From positions 17,220,679-17,284,678 of the forward strand of contig CM028923.1 of the NCBI GenBank assembly GCA_016801845.1: a DNA stretch of 64,000 nucleotides, given 5' to 3'. The notes under the pieces were generated by a model. That model did not search any database. It was given only the letters and a program-made list of their open reading frames with translations, and was not told the DNA's origin. Of the stretch, positions 35,171 to 48,762 are shown piece by piece (positions within the stretch are counted from its first letter, which is position 1; every line of letters starts with the position of its first letter). A program made the position numbers and the translations under genes. Source of the DNA: Polydactylus sextarius (taxonomy: Eukaryota; Chordata; Actinopteri; Polynemidae).

Positions 35171-37154
35171 CAGAAAATACATCTCACTTCCGGTTGAGTA
35201 AAAACGCCAAAACACTTCCGTAAAATGAGATTAAAAGATAAATGAAAATATACATGAAAGTTATTTTTTAAAAATGAGACATAAACTGCTTAACTTTTTT
35301 TTTACTGTACATCCACTAATTTCAATTTTCACATTAGGATGTTTATGTTTGAATAGATTTTTGAAATACTTTTTATATTTTACAACATAAAGAAAATATG
35401 ATACCGCAGAATAAAATTATTTTATATTGATTGGTTTATTCTTTTAGAATCATTAGATGTTAGTGGTGCAGCACTTCTTCTTTAGTAAGATTTTCATTGC
35501 TAAAATTAATTAATGACCAGACTTGGGGTTCTTTTTTAAAAAACGTTTCTTTGTGTAGTTAATGTTAATAAGTTAAATAAAATTTTATTTTTTAAATTCA
35601 TATTTGCCTTAAGAATCAATATTAGTTTATGTCTATTTAAAATATTTAGATCTAAATGTTATTGTATTCCACATAGACCTTTGTACTTTAATACATTAAT
35701 GATTAAAAAATTAATGATTAAAAAAAACTAAGTCAATAGAATTATATAAACAGGAGAGAGGTTAGAACGTAAAGACTAAATCTGCAGCAGTATTTCAATT
35801 TAAAAGCATTTTATAATATAACATTAGTTTTAGTTCAGTAAAAGATTTGAGTTCTTCTTCCTGTGTTTGTTGTAGTCAGACCGAGAACAGGCAGCAGAGT
35901 GAGAGCTCTGTTTATTTAGTCTATCTGTAGGGTCACATGATGATAGTCTCTGCCTGTCACAGCCCTCAGAGCTGGGGGGTTTGCCAGTCTGTGTGGGGGG
36001 TGATGATGGATCATCAAACAACAACTTTGTGTCATCATTTAGTTTTCTGTTGTTAATCTATATTTTATTGTGATTAAATGATACAACAGAACATTTTATT
36101 ACAGAAACAGAATAAAGATAAGTGGCGTTTTTCGTCGTTTTTCTAAATACCTTTTAAAGAATCATTAACTCATGAGACAAAGGTCAGAGAATATTGATCG
36201 TTTGCATCATAAAATGATGGTATTTCTGATTGCTCATTGCTCATTGGTCCTCAAGTCCTCACGTTTTATTTTGTCTGAACAAAAACTCAGAAAATCCTCA
36301 GATTTCAGTGACAAAAAGAACAAATTTCATTCACAATTAATCTGTTTGATTGATTCAGTGACGATCATTTTGATTGATTAGTCCATTATGTAAACCTGAC
36401 AAAAATCCGGTTTGAGAAACTTTAACATGAAAATGTGAAAATATTTTCCCTCTCTTCTTGCTGCAAAAATCAAAATAACCGGACTTGATTGTGACTGTAT
36501 TTTAAAAGATACAATATGAATATATAAAGTTTAAATAAAAACCAGAGCAGTAGTTTACTCTCTGAAGTAAAACATCCATCAATGTATCTCACTGATCCTT
36601 CTCAAGCACCCCTGGAATTTCTTCAAGGACCCTTGAAAACTCCTTGAGCAGCCATGGAAACTTCTGGCTCCTCAGGTGGTTCCTGTCTCTGGATGCAATG
36701 CAGCTGATCGGCCACTAGAGGTCAGAGTTGGACTGGCTCTGAAGCAGCCGATGAATACAACAGAAAACAAGACACATACAACGGGACAGAATAAATAAGA
36801 CTAACTGGAATAACATAAACCATCACTGATCACTGATCAATGAACTACTCAACTAAATTTATCTTTAACTACCACGAAGATGATTATATTTTATTTTCAC
36901 AAGAACAGGTTGTTTTTTTGTTTGTTTTTTTTTTTTTTTTTTTAAATTTATTTGAGATATGTTGAACCATCAGACTTATTACTTATCATTAATTGCAGAT
37001 GTTTTTATGCCCACACCCTCTGCAGTCTATTACAGTACTAACCTCCTCAGGCCTCGCCCCCTGAATGCACCACAATGTGAAACTTTTCCCTTAAATAATC
37101 ATTAAAGAGAAGAGACTCAGATTGACTCATACCTGCACTGTTGCTTTGATGTCA

Positions 37155-37208
<54 letters not shown>

Positions 37209-38303
37209 TGTGTATCTCACCTGTAACTCTCCCCCTCACAAGCACAGTGATTCCTCTATAGCTCACTAAGATGAGGACTGATATGTACATAGATAGAGGG
37301 CATAATCATTAACCACAGCTGTGAGTTACAGTGTTAAACATGTTGCAGCTGCAGATGGAGACCAAAGCGGGACAGAGATGTTAGAAATACCAACGTTTCC
37401 GCCCCCTAGTGACTAAAAGTCAAACGAGCAGGAACTTTATTTTAAAGGTCGACATCTACAACTACAATAGTTGTGTTTTCATCACTGAGTCTTTTATCTG
37501 CAAATGGACCACACGGGTTTCTAAGGTAGCCCAGAAACGACAAACCAAACACTGGCTCCAGATAGAAGCTTTAAAATTCTTATGTTCCCTGTAGGTCATG
37601 TAGTTTCTCCTACATGTAAGATGATGGGTAAAATGCGGGCTATTCTGTTAGCTGCAATCTGCAACCTCACCACTAGATGACGCTAAATCCTACACACAGA
37701 AAGTTGAGTCTCTAAGGCTGTGTCATACGACTGAAGCGTCCACAGACGGTCAGCACAGGCTCAAAGCTGATTGGCTTTCACATTGTCTGCTGCAAATTTG
37801 CACTAATTGCATCCTTGCTATTGACTTTGTAATTGAGACCAGCATGAGAAAAAAATATTTACTTTAGTTTTCTATTTGTGTCTGTCTGTCTACACAGAGA
37901 GTTGTTTATTCCTTAAATTGATCAAAACAACATTTAAAAAAAAATACTAAATACTTTTTTTGTGTGAAAATTGTGAAATGTGAAAATTATCACGTTTCTC
38001 GGTGATTTCATGATTCAGGAAATCTGAGCGTGATCGTTATGTTCTCTGTGAGACGCAACAAGCTGCAGATGTGAGTTTTATCGTCGTTAACATCTGGACG
38101 ACACTGATTTACACACGAATACCTTTTTAAAGTGTTAGTGAATTAAAGTTTACAAGAAATTTAATCATCACACAGAGAAACAATAATTAAAACCTGGTTT
38201 CCACATGTGACAAGTTAATTCGTGTTTTTTTTTTTTAAATGATAACAATTACAGTTGTGTGTTTAATCATTAATTCGGCTTTTATCGTAACACTGCGGAG
38301 CGC

Positions 38304-38339
<36 letters not shown>

Positions 38340-38357
38340 GACTGGGTGAGTGAGGTG
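35171..38357. other. intergenic rab21-lgr5, regulatory content unknown
   Basis: About 3.2 kb of AT-rich DNA between two divergent genes. It holds a T run near 36925-36943, a GT-GA microsatellite (37158-37205), a CA microsatellite (38305-38337), and at about 36590-36690 a piece resembling, in reverse, the satellite of lgr5 intron 1. No exon was found on either strand. Confidence 0.55.
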
Positions 38358-38365
38358 TATAAAAG
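38358..38365 (+). promoter_or_regulatory. lgr5: TATA box of lgr5
   Basis: TATAAAAG lies 385 bp before the ATG, so transcription would start near 38390. CA repeats lie on both sides (38305-38337 and 38411-38428). The leader up to 38742 has no upstream ATG in frame with the coding sequence. Confidence 0.55.
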
Positions 38366-38742
38366 TAAACGGAGCTTACACAGTGTTGTAGTGAGTGGAG
38401 GGAATCAAACACACACACACACACACACTTTCACACACACTTGCTCTCCCTCCTGACACACACACACTCCGGCTGTGCAGCTCCACGCGTGCAGCCTGGA
38501 CTCAGACCAAACTACAGCTTCAGTCAAACAAGCTGGACTTTATTTTATTCATTGTAATTATTTCACTATAATTCTTTGTAATCCAGATGATCTAAGTCTG
38601 TTCTGAAGCCGTTTCCAATCCGAGACTAAGACAACAACCACAAACAAAGTGATCAGATTCAGGCTAAAAACTTTTGTGTTATTATTATTTGCTGGAGCTC
38701 AAACTTTTCCGAGGAGAAATCACCGGGGAGGAGGAGGAGGAC

Positions 38743-41700
38743 ATGTCGGGGTTTGTCGCTCTGCTGCCCGCGTTTGCACTTCTCTCGGTCGTGTTTGAGA
38801 GCTCCGCGGTCACGGCAGAGATGCTGGGCTCCGTGGCCGCGGAGGAGAGCTCCGTCGCCGTGGTGAACAGCACCGTCGCGGTGGTGACCAGCGCTGGGAG
38901 CTCTGCAGACAGAGGGACGGGGCGGAGCGGCTGCCCTGTTCGCTGTAGGTGTGAGGTGGACGGGCTGCTGCACCGCGTGGACTGCTCGGACCAGGGACTC
39001 CGAGAGATACCGAGAAACCTGAGCGTGTTCACATCCTACCTGTGAGTCAACACCCTGACTGTACCCGCTTTCTCTACCGTGCTGGTTTACAACTTCTGAC
39101 TCTGCACAGCTATTGCTGCTCATATTGTCTGTTTTGTGTGTGTGTGTGTGTGTGTGCGCGCGCGCGCCTGTGCACGACTACTATGCGGTCGTGAGAATCG
39201 TAGCACCTGTCCCGCTTCGCCTCGTGCTCGCTGCAGCAACGCACACGCATGTCAAGTTATGGGCGCTCGTATGCTGCTTACGGCGGTGTGAAAAGACACT
39301 GACTGACAAAATAGACCACAGGCATTGAAAACATGAGGTTGTAACTTTTCTCTTAAAAAAAGTTCCTGAAGTAAGGTCTAGTGAGTTTCTAGAGGGTTTT
39401 TAGTGTCCTTAGTGAGTTCTGTCAGTGAGAAGAACCCTTAAAGACGTTCCCAATGTACTCAACAAGATTTCAGTCATTTTTGAGAAGGTTTCAAAAGTTT
39501 TTCTTGATGGTTCTCAAAGCTTTTAGTGCTATTCATATTTGAAGAGATTCCCAGAACTATTCCTGGGGGGATTTGAGTTTTTAGGGGTTAAAATCTTCTT
39601 TAGAAACTCCCAGAGGTGCTCAAAGGTGTTCTTTATGTGCTCAAATAGCTTTCACTGGTTTTTGAAAAGGTGGTGTTCTTATGTTCTTAAAGAGAACATC
39701 AAGGAGGTAAAAGAGGTTCCCAGATTCAAGTGGTTTCTTAGAGGGTTTCAGGTGAATTCAGCGGGGAGGGGTTCTCTTAGAAAGTTTTAAAACTCCTTAA
39801 AAAGGGTCTTGCAGTGTACATTTCAGAGGTTATCAGAAACGTTCAATTGTCAAAATTGATTCTAGAGAGTTTTACAATGTTTCCACAGACCCGTAACATT
39901 ATTCTGGATGTTTAAGATGTTATCTGGGCATTTGATGATATTCCTGTAGCTTTTGAAAAGTCAACAGTCCATAGTTGTGTCCCTCAAACAATCCACAGCA
40001 AAGCTTCATTTGAAGATATTCCAGGACCTATCGTTGGGGGTTTAAACATTTCTTTAGTAAAAGGTTTCTGGTTCCTGAAATGCACAAAGAAAATTTAATG
40101 TGTCCAATTACATTTTAGATTTCCTGAAGTGATGCCACAGACTTTTAAAATCATTTGAGATGTTTATCAGTAAGTTCTCCAGCTTCTGAGAAGCTGCTGG
40201 TCTCTAGCTGCATCACTTGGCATTTTCTCCTATTCACTAGTGTCAGACCAGTCCTTTGGAAGCCTGGTTGTAGATGCAACCAGATGCTCCTTGTGACTCC
40301 TTGTGTAAAGTTAAAAAAAAGAATTCCTGGAGTCAATCAGCAGTTGCAGGAGTGTGTAAAGGTATTCCTGACAAACTCTGCAAGATTTAGTAGTTTGTGA
40401 GAGGTCTCAGGAGTCATCATTAAGGAGGTTCTTCAAAACGTCTAGTTGGAGTTTTTGTTGAGGTTGTCAAGGGTTTTGTGGTGTAGATGTTTCTTTAAAA
40501 ATTCGGAGGTGTGTAATGTGGCACCTTGCATACTCACACTGGATTTCACTGGTTTGAAAATGTACTGTGAGGTTTCCTACCTCCTTGAGGTTCTTAAATG
40601 GCTTCTTGAAGCAGAGGTCTCAAGATATTCTCATTGAAATTGTGGTTTAATGGGTTTTCGAGAAATATTCTCCCTAAATATGTTTTATCCCAAAGAGGTT
40701 GCAGCCGTTTTCGAAAAAGTTCCAGGGACATTTCAGATTAGTTAGTGAAGGCCAGTGGTCTTAAAGAGGCTCTTGAATTATCCTTACCAAATTTCAAAAG
40801 CTTTTGTATTTCAAAGGTACCAGGGATCCTTAAGGTGAGTGAGCATGGTGGTGGAGGATTCAAGAGCTTTTGAGTGTTCAGGGGATTTTGGAAAAGGTTC
40901 CAAGGAACAGAAACACAAGGATTCACCCTGTTAACTTTGAGTATGGGAGATGTGACTAAGATAGCTGAGATGTGATGGATGACAGATGTTTACTAAGTGC
41001 ATGTGTTTTTATAGAAATCCTCTTATTGATCATGTCAGGTTAAATTAAATGTTAAATGCAGCAAGTCAGGCTATGTCATGTAATCTCTTTAAAAGTGCAT
41101 CAAGTCAGGTCAACAAACAGCTGCCTATAAAATCAGGCCTGTTTAAAAAAATTAGTCACTCACATCTTAATCATATCAAACAGAAACTTAAGAAAGAATG
41201 TGTTATCATAAATGTTTTGTGAGGTCTACTAATTATCAAACATGACTATCAAATGACCTATAAACTGGAGGTATGCGTTTGATAACTCGTCCAAAACATG
41301 ATGTTTTTCATGTTTGAAAAAAAAAACCTTGTTACGGTCCTTTAACAACTGTGTCAATGAGGTTTCAGTGTTTCTCCTCATGTGAGCAACTGTGGTCTGA
41401 GCGTAAACCCCTGCTGAGGCAAGACATTGACATTAATTCAAATCCATTTCACCTCACAACAGGTGACCAGCCTTGATACAAGACATGTTTCAGCTCAGAC
41501 AAAACCATTACGTCACTGTACACTGCATGTGTATGTGTGGAAGGAAAACCTGCCCCTCTTGGCTGTGGTCTAAAAGCAGCACAATGTCCAGGATTTAAGT
41601 TTCACTCTCATTAAAGAAAACCTTCTTCTATTCAGAATAGCTCTCTCTCTTTTTCTCTTTCTCTTCCTCTCTCTCTCTCTGTGTTTCAATGAAAGCACTT

Positions 41701-41759
41701 TCTTAATAGTTTGTCCAGGACAGGCAGATGGACACACACACACACACACACACACGCGT

Positions 41760-41821
<62 letters not shown>

Positions 41822-44800
41822 CGACAGTCAATCAAAGGTTCTTTATTTCTATTAAAGCTCCCATCCGGAATTGAATCCAACAAAACATCAAGGAGTTTCT
41901 GTGTGTGTATTTCCTGTGTGTGTGTTTTGTAGAGTTGTCAGTCTGTATATCTGATGGTCACCAGTATCCAAAAGATCCACAGTTTGTTCACCTCTTTATA
42001 ACTATGTATTCATGTGCTCTACGTCATGTGGTCAGGTCACATTCAGGAAGTATTTAAACCGATTTTAGTGTTTTTGGAGAAGATCCACAGATCTTTAAGA
42101 CCACTTCAGATGTTCATGAAAAGGTTCCTCTGGTGCTCAAAGAGATTCCTTGGGCTACTGCACAGTTTCAGGCATTGTTGAAAAAGTTCAAACACTTTAT
42201 TGAGAAAATTCTAGAGGTCCTGAAGTATGCAGTCAGATTTCAGTAGTCTGTCCAAAGGTACAAAGCATACAGAGCCTGGCTTGTTTAGAGGGATTTGAAG
42301 GTCCTTAAAAAGGTTCTTACAGTACCCAAAAAGATTTTTTTGTGATTGAAGGGGTTTAGAGGATCTCAAGGTGGTTCCACACATCCTTAAGACCACTTCA
42401 GATGTATGAGAACATTTCTTTGGTACCTGAAGAGGTTCCTGGAGCTACCGAGCAGCCTAAGTGTTGTTAAAGAGGTTCAATGGTTTCTTTAGGAACTTTT
42501 ATGGATCCTTAAATATCTCAGGTGTTTTCCATGAAGTGGGTAAAAGGGTTTAATGTTCCACAGATCCCTAATGATATTCCTGGTGATCAGTGATTCTTGT
42601 CACCTCATAAAAAATAGTAGTCTGGTTAGCAACCCCAGGTGATGGTGTTCAGGTGTCACAGATGAATCCATCTCCTGAAACAATGAAAAAGCCACTGCAG
42701 GAAATAAAAACATTCTGGTTTTTGTTGTTGATTTCATTAGGGATGTATTGCTTGTTATTACCTGTATGCTGTTACAGAACCCCCAGCAAGAGGTGAAAAT
42801 CTGTGAAGTAGTAACCATATATTTATTTTATTTTTTTAAGCCTTTATAAACCCTCCCCATTTTCTAGCCTAGAAATTGCTGACTTTACTTTTTTTAATAA
42901 ATAAAATCTAAAAAATTAAAAATAACCGTAGGCTGCAGCTGCAATATAATGAAGACTCCAGCGATATAAATGTACATATACCTGCCACAAAAAAACACAA
43001 TGTATTGAAACCGCGAGAGGTGAAGCACGATATGGCGAGGGATCACTGTGCAGACTTTTACACATTAAGACTGATCCATGGGAAGTCATATGGAAATATT
43101 TACCACTTATCTATTACATGAATTGTCAGGGATCTGGTTTACCTCAGTTGAAATGTTTGATTATTATATGTTGGCAGGTTTTTAGATAAAGCAAAACAAG
43201 CAGTTCCCGGCTTGTTAATATTGCTTGTAAATATTCAAAGTGAATGTTGAGGAGCAGCAGTGAGCTAACATCACTGGGCTGATGTGTGAAGCACTTTGAG
43301 TGGTCACAAGAACTTGATAAATACTGTAAAAATTACCAATTTGAGCCCAAATGATACTGGTTTTTTGGGGCTAATGTCAACACTGATCTTAAGATTCTAT
43401 ACAGGTTGTTATAGGTTGTGAATTGAAGATAATAATAGAATCTTGTCAATATCAGCCAATAAAACCAGCCAGCATATCTATCAGTCAGGTCCTGTTTTGA
43501 ATTAGCCGAGCATAAAGACTGTAAATGAGTGAAAACAACACATCGTACCTTGATTTTTCATTTGTATTTTTTTTATGTTAACGTTTTTTTAAAGCCACAG
43601 CTGGAACTATTTCTTGACGAACAATGTATCCATCCACCCAGCAGTTGACAGGGAGCGTGAAACTGTGTTTTTTCCATGTTTTTGTTTGCGTATAGATGAA
43701 GCTGAGGTTGGTCATATTCAGTGGAAACACACCCTCAGCTCTGGAGAGCCCTCAGTGTTTTTTCTGAACATGTTTTATATTTGTGCATTCAGGTGCTCTA
43801 TGTGAACTTTTAACCAGTTTGTGAGAAAATTCAACAGACAGACAGACAGTATACAATGTGCTGCTGTCTGTCTGTCTGTCTGTGTGTTTGACCGCCGTCA
43901 CTCTGAATACGACCATCTGTCAATGCCTTTGTGAGTGTGAGTGTGTACACTAGCTGCATGCCTAAACAGCCCGGTCTCAGGCCTGAATGGCTCTTTAAGT
44001 CTCCATTCTACCTCTGAGTGACAGCAGGAGCCCAGGAATGCATTTAGCTGCAGTCTGATGAATGAGCTGATGTACATATGAAGGATGTTTTGGGCCATGC
44101 CCCCTTTGGCAGCCATATTGGAGGTCCCAAGCTGTCAACAACAGAACTGACCGTTTAATCTTTGATCCAAGGTTTTGTTTGGTTCCTGTGAGAATCAGAG
44201 AGAATGTTTTTACATTAACAAGTCGTGTCTTTGGAGGGTTTTGTGAACTCCACTGAACAAGTTTGGTTCTCAGCTGGGTCAAGTCAAAGTTGCTTGTTTG
44301 TTTTTATAAACGCATCCAAAGTCTTTGACCAGATTAATCACTGGCAAATGACTGACTGACCTCTGCATATGACAGACATTTTTATTTTAGGGCAATAGAT
44401 TTTCCACCTTCATGCAATGCAAATGTTCTAAGTAATGTTCTGAGTCCACATCAATCACCTCCTTCATCTTCCCTTGTAAAATGATCTTGATTTTTATGTC
44501 CACTCACATTCAGTCAATCAGCCTCATCCTGCCCCAGAACTGATGCTCTTCCTGCCTCAGTCATCACATTTAAAACCCTGTAAATGGGAAAATGACTGAA
44601 AGGTAAAAAAAATAAAAATAAATAAAAATAACTATGTATACAAAGTCTACAAATATATTTGACTAATGACACTTTATTCTTCCTTTTAACAAGTAAAACT
44701 ATCGCCCAGATCATCTGCAATCCAACATCTACTAGAAACGTTACAAATTCAGTATCAAACTTTACTCCGCTACTAACAGCTGTCTCCAGTAATAGAGAGC

Positions 44801-44929
44801 AACGCCAGTTAATTCTTGATTTATTGTCTTATGTTATAACCTCTTGTCTTATAAATACCATGAATGATGAAGCTGTGGCCAGTGACCGTCACTGCTACCA
44901 CCTGCTCCCAACAAGAAACCAGTGGAAAA

Positions 44930-44966
<37 letters not shown>

Positions 44967-45475
44967 ATGTTATTTTGGATTTCCTGTCACATGTTGACTT
45001 CGTCAAACAGAGAGTCTCTTTGTTTATTAAGGCTAATGCATTTCTGTGCAAGTTCAGACAAAGCTCAATGAGTTTCAGATACTGTTAACTTTGTTTAACC
45101 TTGCTTGATGAACACAGTGTGTGTTTTTTTATTGTTATTTTTTCTTTGTTTTATAGAACTACACATTCCTGAATAACAGTGTGGATATTCTTGTTCAGAT
45201 ACAGTTATGTTCAGCCTGTGCTGTGCCAGATGACAGCACATCATGTTTCATCTGTAATAAGACAGACAGACAGACAGACAGACAGACGGAAGCCTCCGGT
45301 TGTCTGCCTGACCTCTCTCACGACCTCACAGGGCAACAGTCCGTCCATTTACCTGCGTAGGATGTTTGTATGTGGTCGGATGGCGTCTCACTGTGACAGG
45401 GAGCATTTAGCTTCGTCAAGGTTCAGTTGAGCTCAACTGTCGCTAAGTGCTGCTTTTGGACACTATGGTCCAATG

Positions 45476-45518
<43 letters not shown>

Positions 45519-48500
45519 AAATGGACTACCTGTCTGTTGCCGTGAGGTTATGAGAGAGGTCAGACAGATGATATAGACTACTGCTGTAGAGCTGTTGAAT
45601 GTGTCTAGTGGTTAATAATGTGTGAATTTTACGAACCAGGCAGCAAATCAAGCATTTATCCTATAACATTTCAGAAAATAGTGGAAAATACATATTACAC
45701 ACACAGACATTTTGAATCAGTTCAAACCAGCACATGGTTAACCACTGACACTGTAGTATTTCAGAGTAAGTTTATAAAAAAAAATAAATAAATACAGATT
45801 TAAGATGAAGAAAGGGGTGTACATGTTTAAAGTCACTATATTACTTACAGTCAAACATCTACAATAGACAGTTTACAAGTTTCTCAGCGTCTTCTCTGGG
45901 AGCTTCAGCTGTTTTGTTTTTGATTTTTTGTGTCACAGTAACAGATACAGATTCAAGACCGAAGAAGTCAAAATGTTACATTCGTAAAGTTTTTCTAGTA
46001 GAAAGGTGCAACGTCAAATTTCTAAAAATGATTGTTGTGGAATCGTTTTTTAAACAGTTAATGCTCCTGTTGTCGACAACATAAAACTCTAGTTCTTCTC
46101 TTTCCTGGTTCTTGCGGTTGTCTGATTAGCACATCTTCACGTGCTACATCCTGGGGCTGTGCAATTCACCCAAACTTATGATTACAAAAACAAAGTAATC
46201 AAAACAAAACGATTATTCATATTATTCTGCCATTTTCTGCTTTATTCTTATGTGTTGTGTTGCGTTAAGAATGACACCGGCCATTTCGGCAGGTTGAACT
46301 TAAGTCTTAGCGTTTCTAAGTGCTAGCGATGAGCGGTATTTGTTTCGTAATTTATTGTAAATGGTTGTGTCTCATTTGATGATCAAAACAGTAGAAGATG
46401 TTAACGTTAACATTAACCGTTGCTTTATTTATAGAGGATTAATGTCTAATAATAACGTCAAATGGAGAAACCCAATAGTTTTGTTAATCACTTAATTTGG
46501 CTTCTGCTCTTTTAAATGTGATATCAGGTTTGCAGTTATCAAATCTAGTCTGACACTAATAAAAGAAAACACAACAATGTAACATGTGTGTAGTAATAAA
46601 TGTTAATAAGGTTATAAATGGTATTTGGATTGAATCTTTGTAGTGATTCACCAGATATTCGAGAGTATAAGTCACCCCTAGACTCCCATCTAGGGGTGAC
46701 TAAGACGCAACATGAGTTAGACCCATCCTCCCCATGACCCAAACAGCCACCAGGATGCAAGTTCAAAATGATCACTGATAAAGTCTATTTATGCAACAAA
46801 AAATGGAGGTTAACTAAAACTTCAGGGTGGCCAAAACAACAAACAAGAGGATAAATCTAACTGAGAATGAAACTGACCTACCAAGAAACAATAGAACTTA
46901 ATAACAAAAACCTAACCTCCCTAACTGACCAAAACATAGAAGAAAAATGGAGATCTTAAAACGGTGGTCCGCCCCTACAGAAAACAAACTCCAAAACTCT
47001 GGCGTGGCTGTTTGGATGCAGAGGAGGATTGAGTACAGTGGCCGGGAGGTGCAAACCAAGATTACAAAATGTGAAAGACTTATACAAAGCTTAAAAATGT
47101 ACATTTTCGAAAACATTTTTACTTATCATAAAAACAAAATTACATTACCATAACACATGTACAAGTCCGCAAACAAATTTACATTTCAGAAAACAAATTA
47201 ACAAGACACGAAACATTTTTACAAGTCCTGAAACAAATTTACAAATATCAACCATAAACCGGAAAGGGAATGTACCAACTCCGGGGTTGAACTGGAAATG
47301 ATAACAGGGAACAGCTGTTCCCCAATCAGTTCCAGTTCAATAGAGTTCACTCTCGTATTGGCTGTCCGGTTTATGGTTATATTTTCCAGTTCAACCAGGA
47401 CTTGTACAAAAATGTTTCGTGTCTTGTTAATTTGTTTTCTGAAATGTAAACTTGTTTGGGGACTTGTAAATGTGTTATGGTTATGTCATTTTGTTTTATG
47501 ATATGTACAAATGTTTTCGAAAATGTAAATTTGTCTCAAGCTTCGTAAAAGTGTTTACGCACATTTTGTAATCTTGGTTTGCACCTCCCGGCCGCCGTAA
47601 TTCAGCGTTGGCCCGCCCTTCCTTCTCTCTGCCCCCGGTCCGGCGCCGTCTTGGACTTTTAAATAGCTGCAGCCAGTTTCCAGCAACCAATCATCTCCCC
47701 ACCTGGGAGATGCTGCACCAATCGCGTGGAGGAGTTCAATTGTCCAGCTGCACCAAGACAACAAAAACAGACATACCTGCAAACATCATAAATCTGACAG
47801 CAGTCGTAACAAAGCTTAAAAAAATAAAACAAATATCTGGTCACTACTTTGCAGGTTTTCACCTCTCGCTGGGGCCTCTGGAACCTAACCCCTGCGAGGG
47901 CTCAGCTTTTGATCTTGATATCAACTTTTATTACATTGATCAAAAATGGATTAACTTTGATTAACAAACAAATTAATAGTCAATCCCAGTACCATGCTAT
48001 AAATAGCAAACAACATAATTACATTGTGGTCTTCTGCACAATGACGTTTATAAACACCTAATAAAGTTTTTACAGTGTCAGGATGCCGTCAGAGGCTGTT
48101 TATTTGCAGTAAAACACACATGCGGATCTGTAGGGAGCTGTTGTTTATCCCAACATGCCCTTTTTAGTTGTTGTCTTTTGGATTTTTTTTTTTTAGAAGC
48201 AGACTGACAGAACCGATGGAGGGGAATCAACCCCCCGCGTTCACTCACCCTGGGGGGGCGGGGGAGTCCTGCTGACCCACCCCCCCTAAACACTGAAAGA
48301 AAGACAGAAAGAAAGAGTGAAAGAGGACAAACACAAGGGAGAGGCCTCGCTGTCACATTACACCTCCAAACTGCACAATTCTCTTTTCTCTTTCTCCTCC
48401 GGTTTGTCTTATCGACTGATATCCGTCAGTTTCAGACACACACCGCTTCATCAAATTCATTATAGAGGAGAAAACACACACACACACACACAGAGAGTCT

Positions 48501-48724
48501 GGTTTCCATAACTTCAGGGGACATTTTATTGACTTGCATTTATTTCCTTGAGACTTTCCTAGAAACCATAGAGGTCTATAGAGGTTGTTGCTACCACTTG
48601 TCTAACCTTTATCTAAACCTGACCCTAACCTTAACCAAACCTTAAGTCCCCATAAGGAAGACAGGTCCCCATAATATGAATTTGTAAACAGATTTAAGTC
48701 CCCACAACATAAGGAATACCTAGA

Positions 48725-48762
<38 letters not shown>

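Noticed and set aside
38659..39123. 154- and 115-codon frames antisense to lgr5 exon 1
   Set aside because: Shadows of the GC-rich coding exon; no splice or start logic.
44659..44997. 112-codon open frame in lgr5 intron 1
   Set aside because: Ends in poly-IY from the TA microsatellite; no homology recognised.
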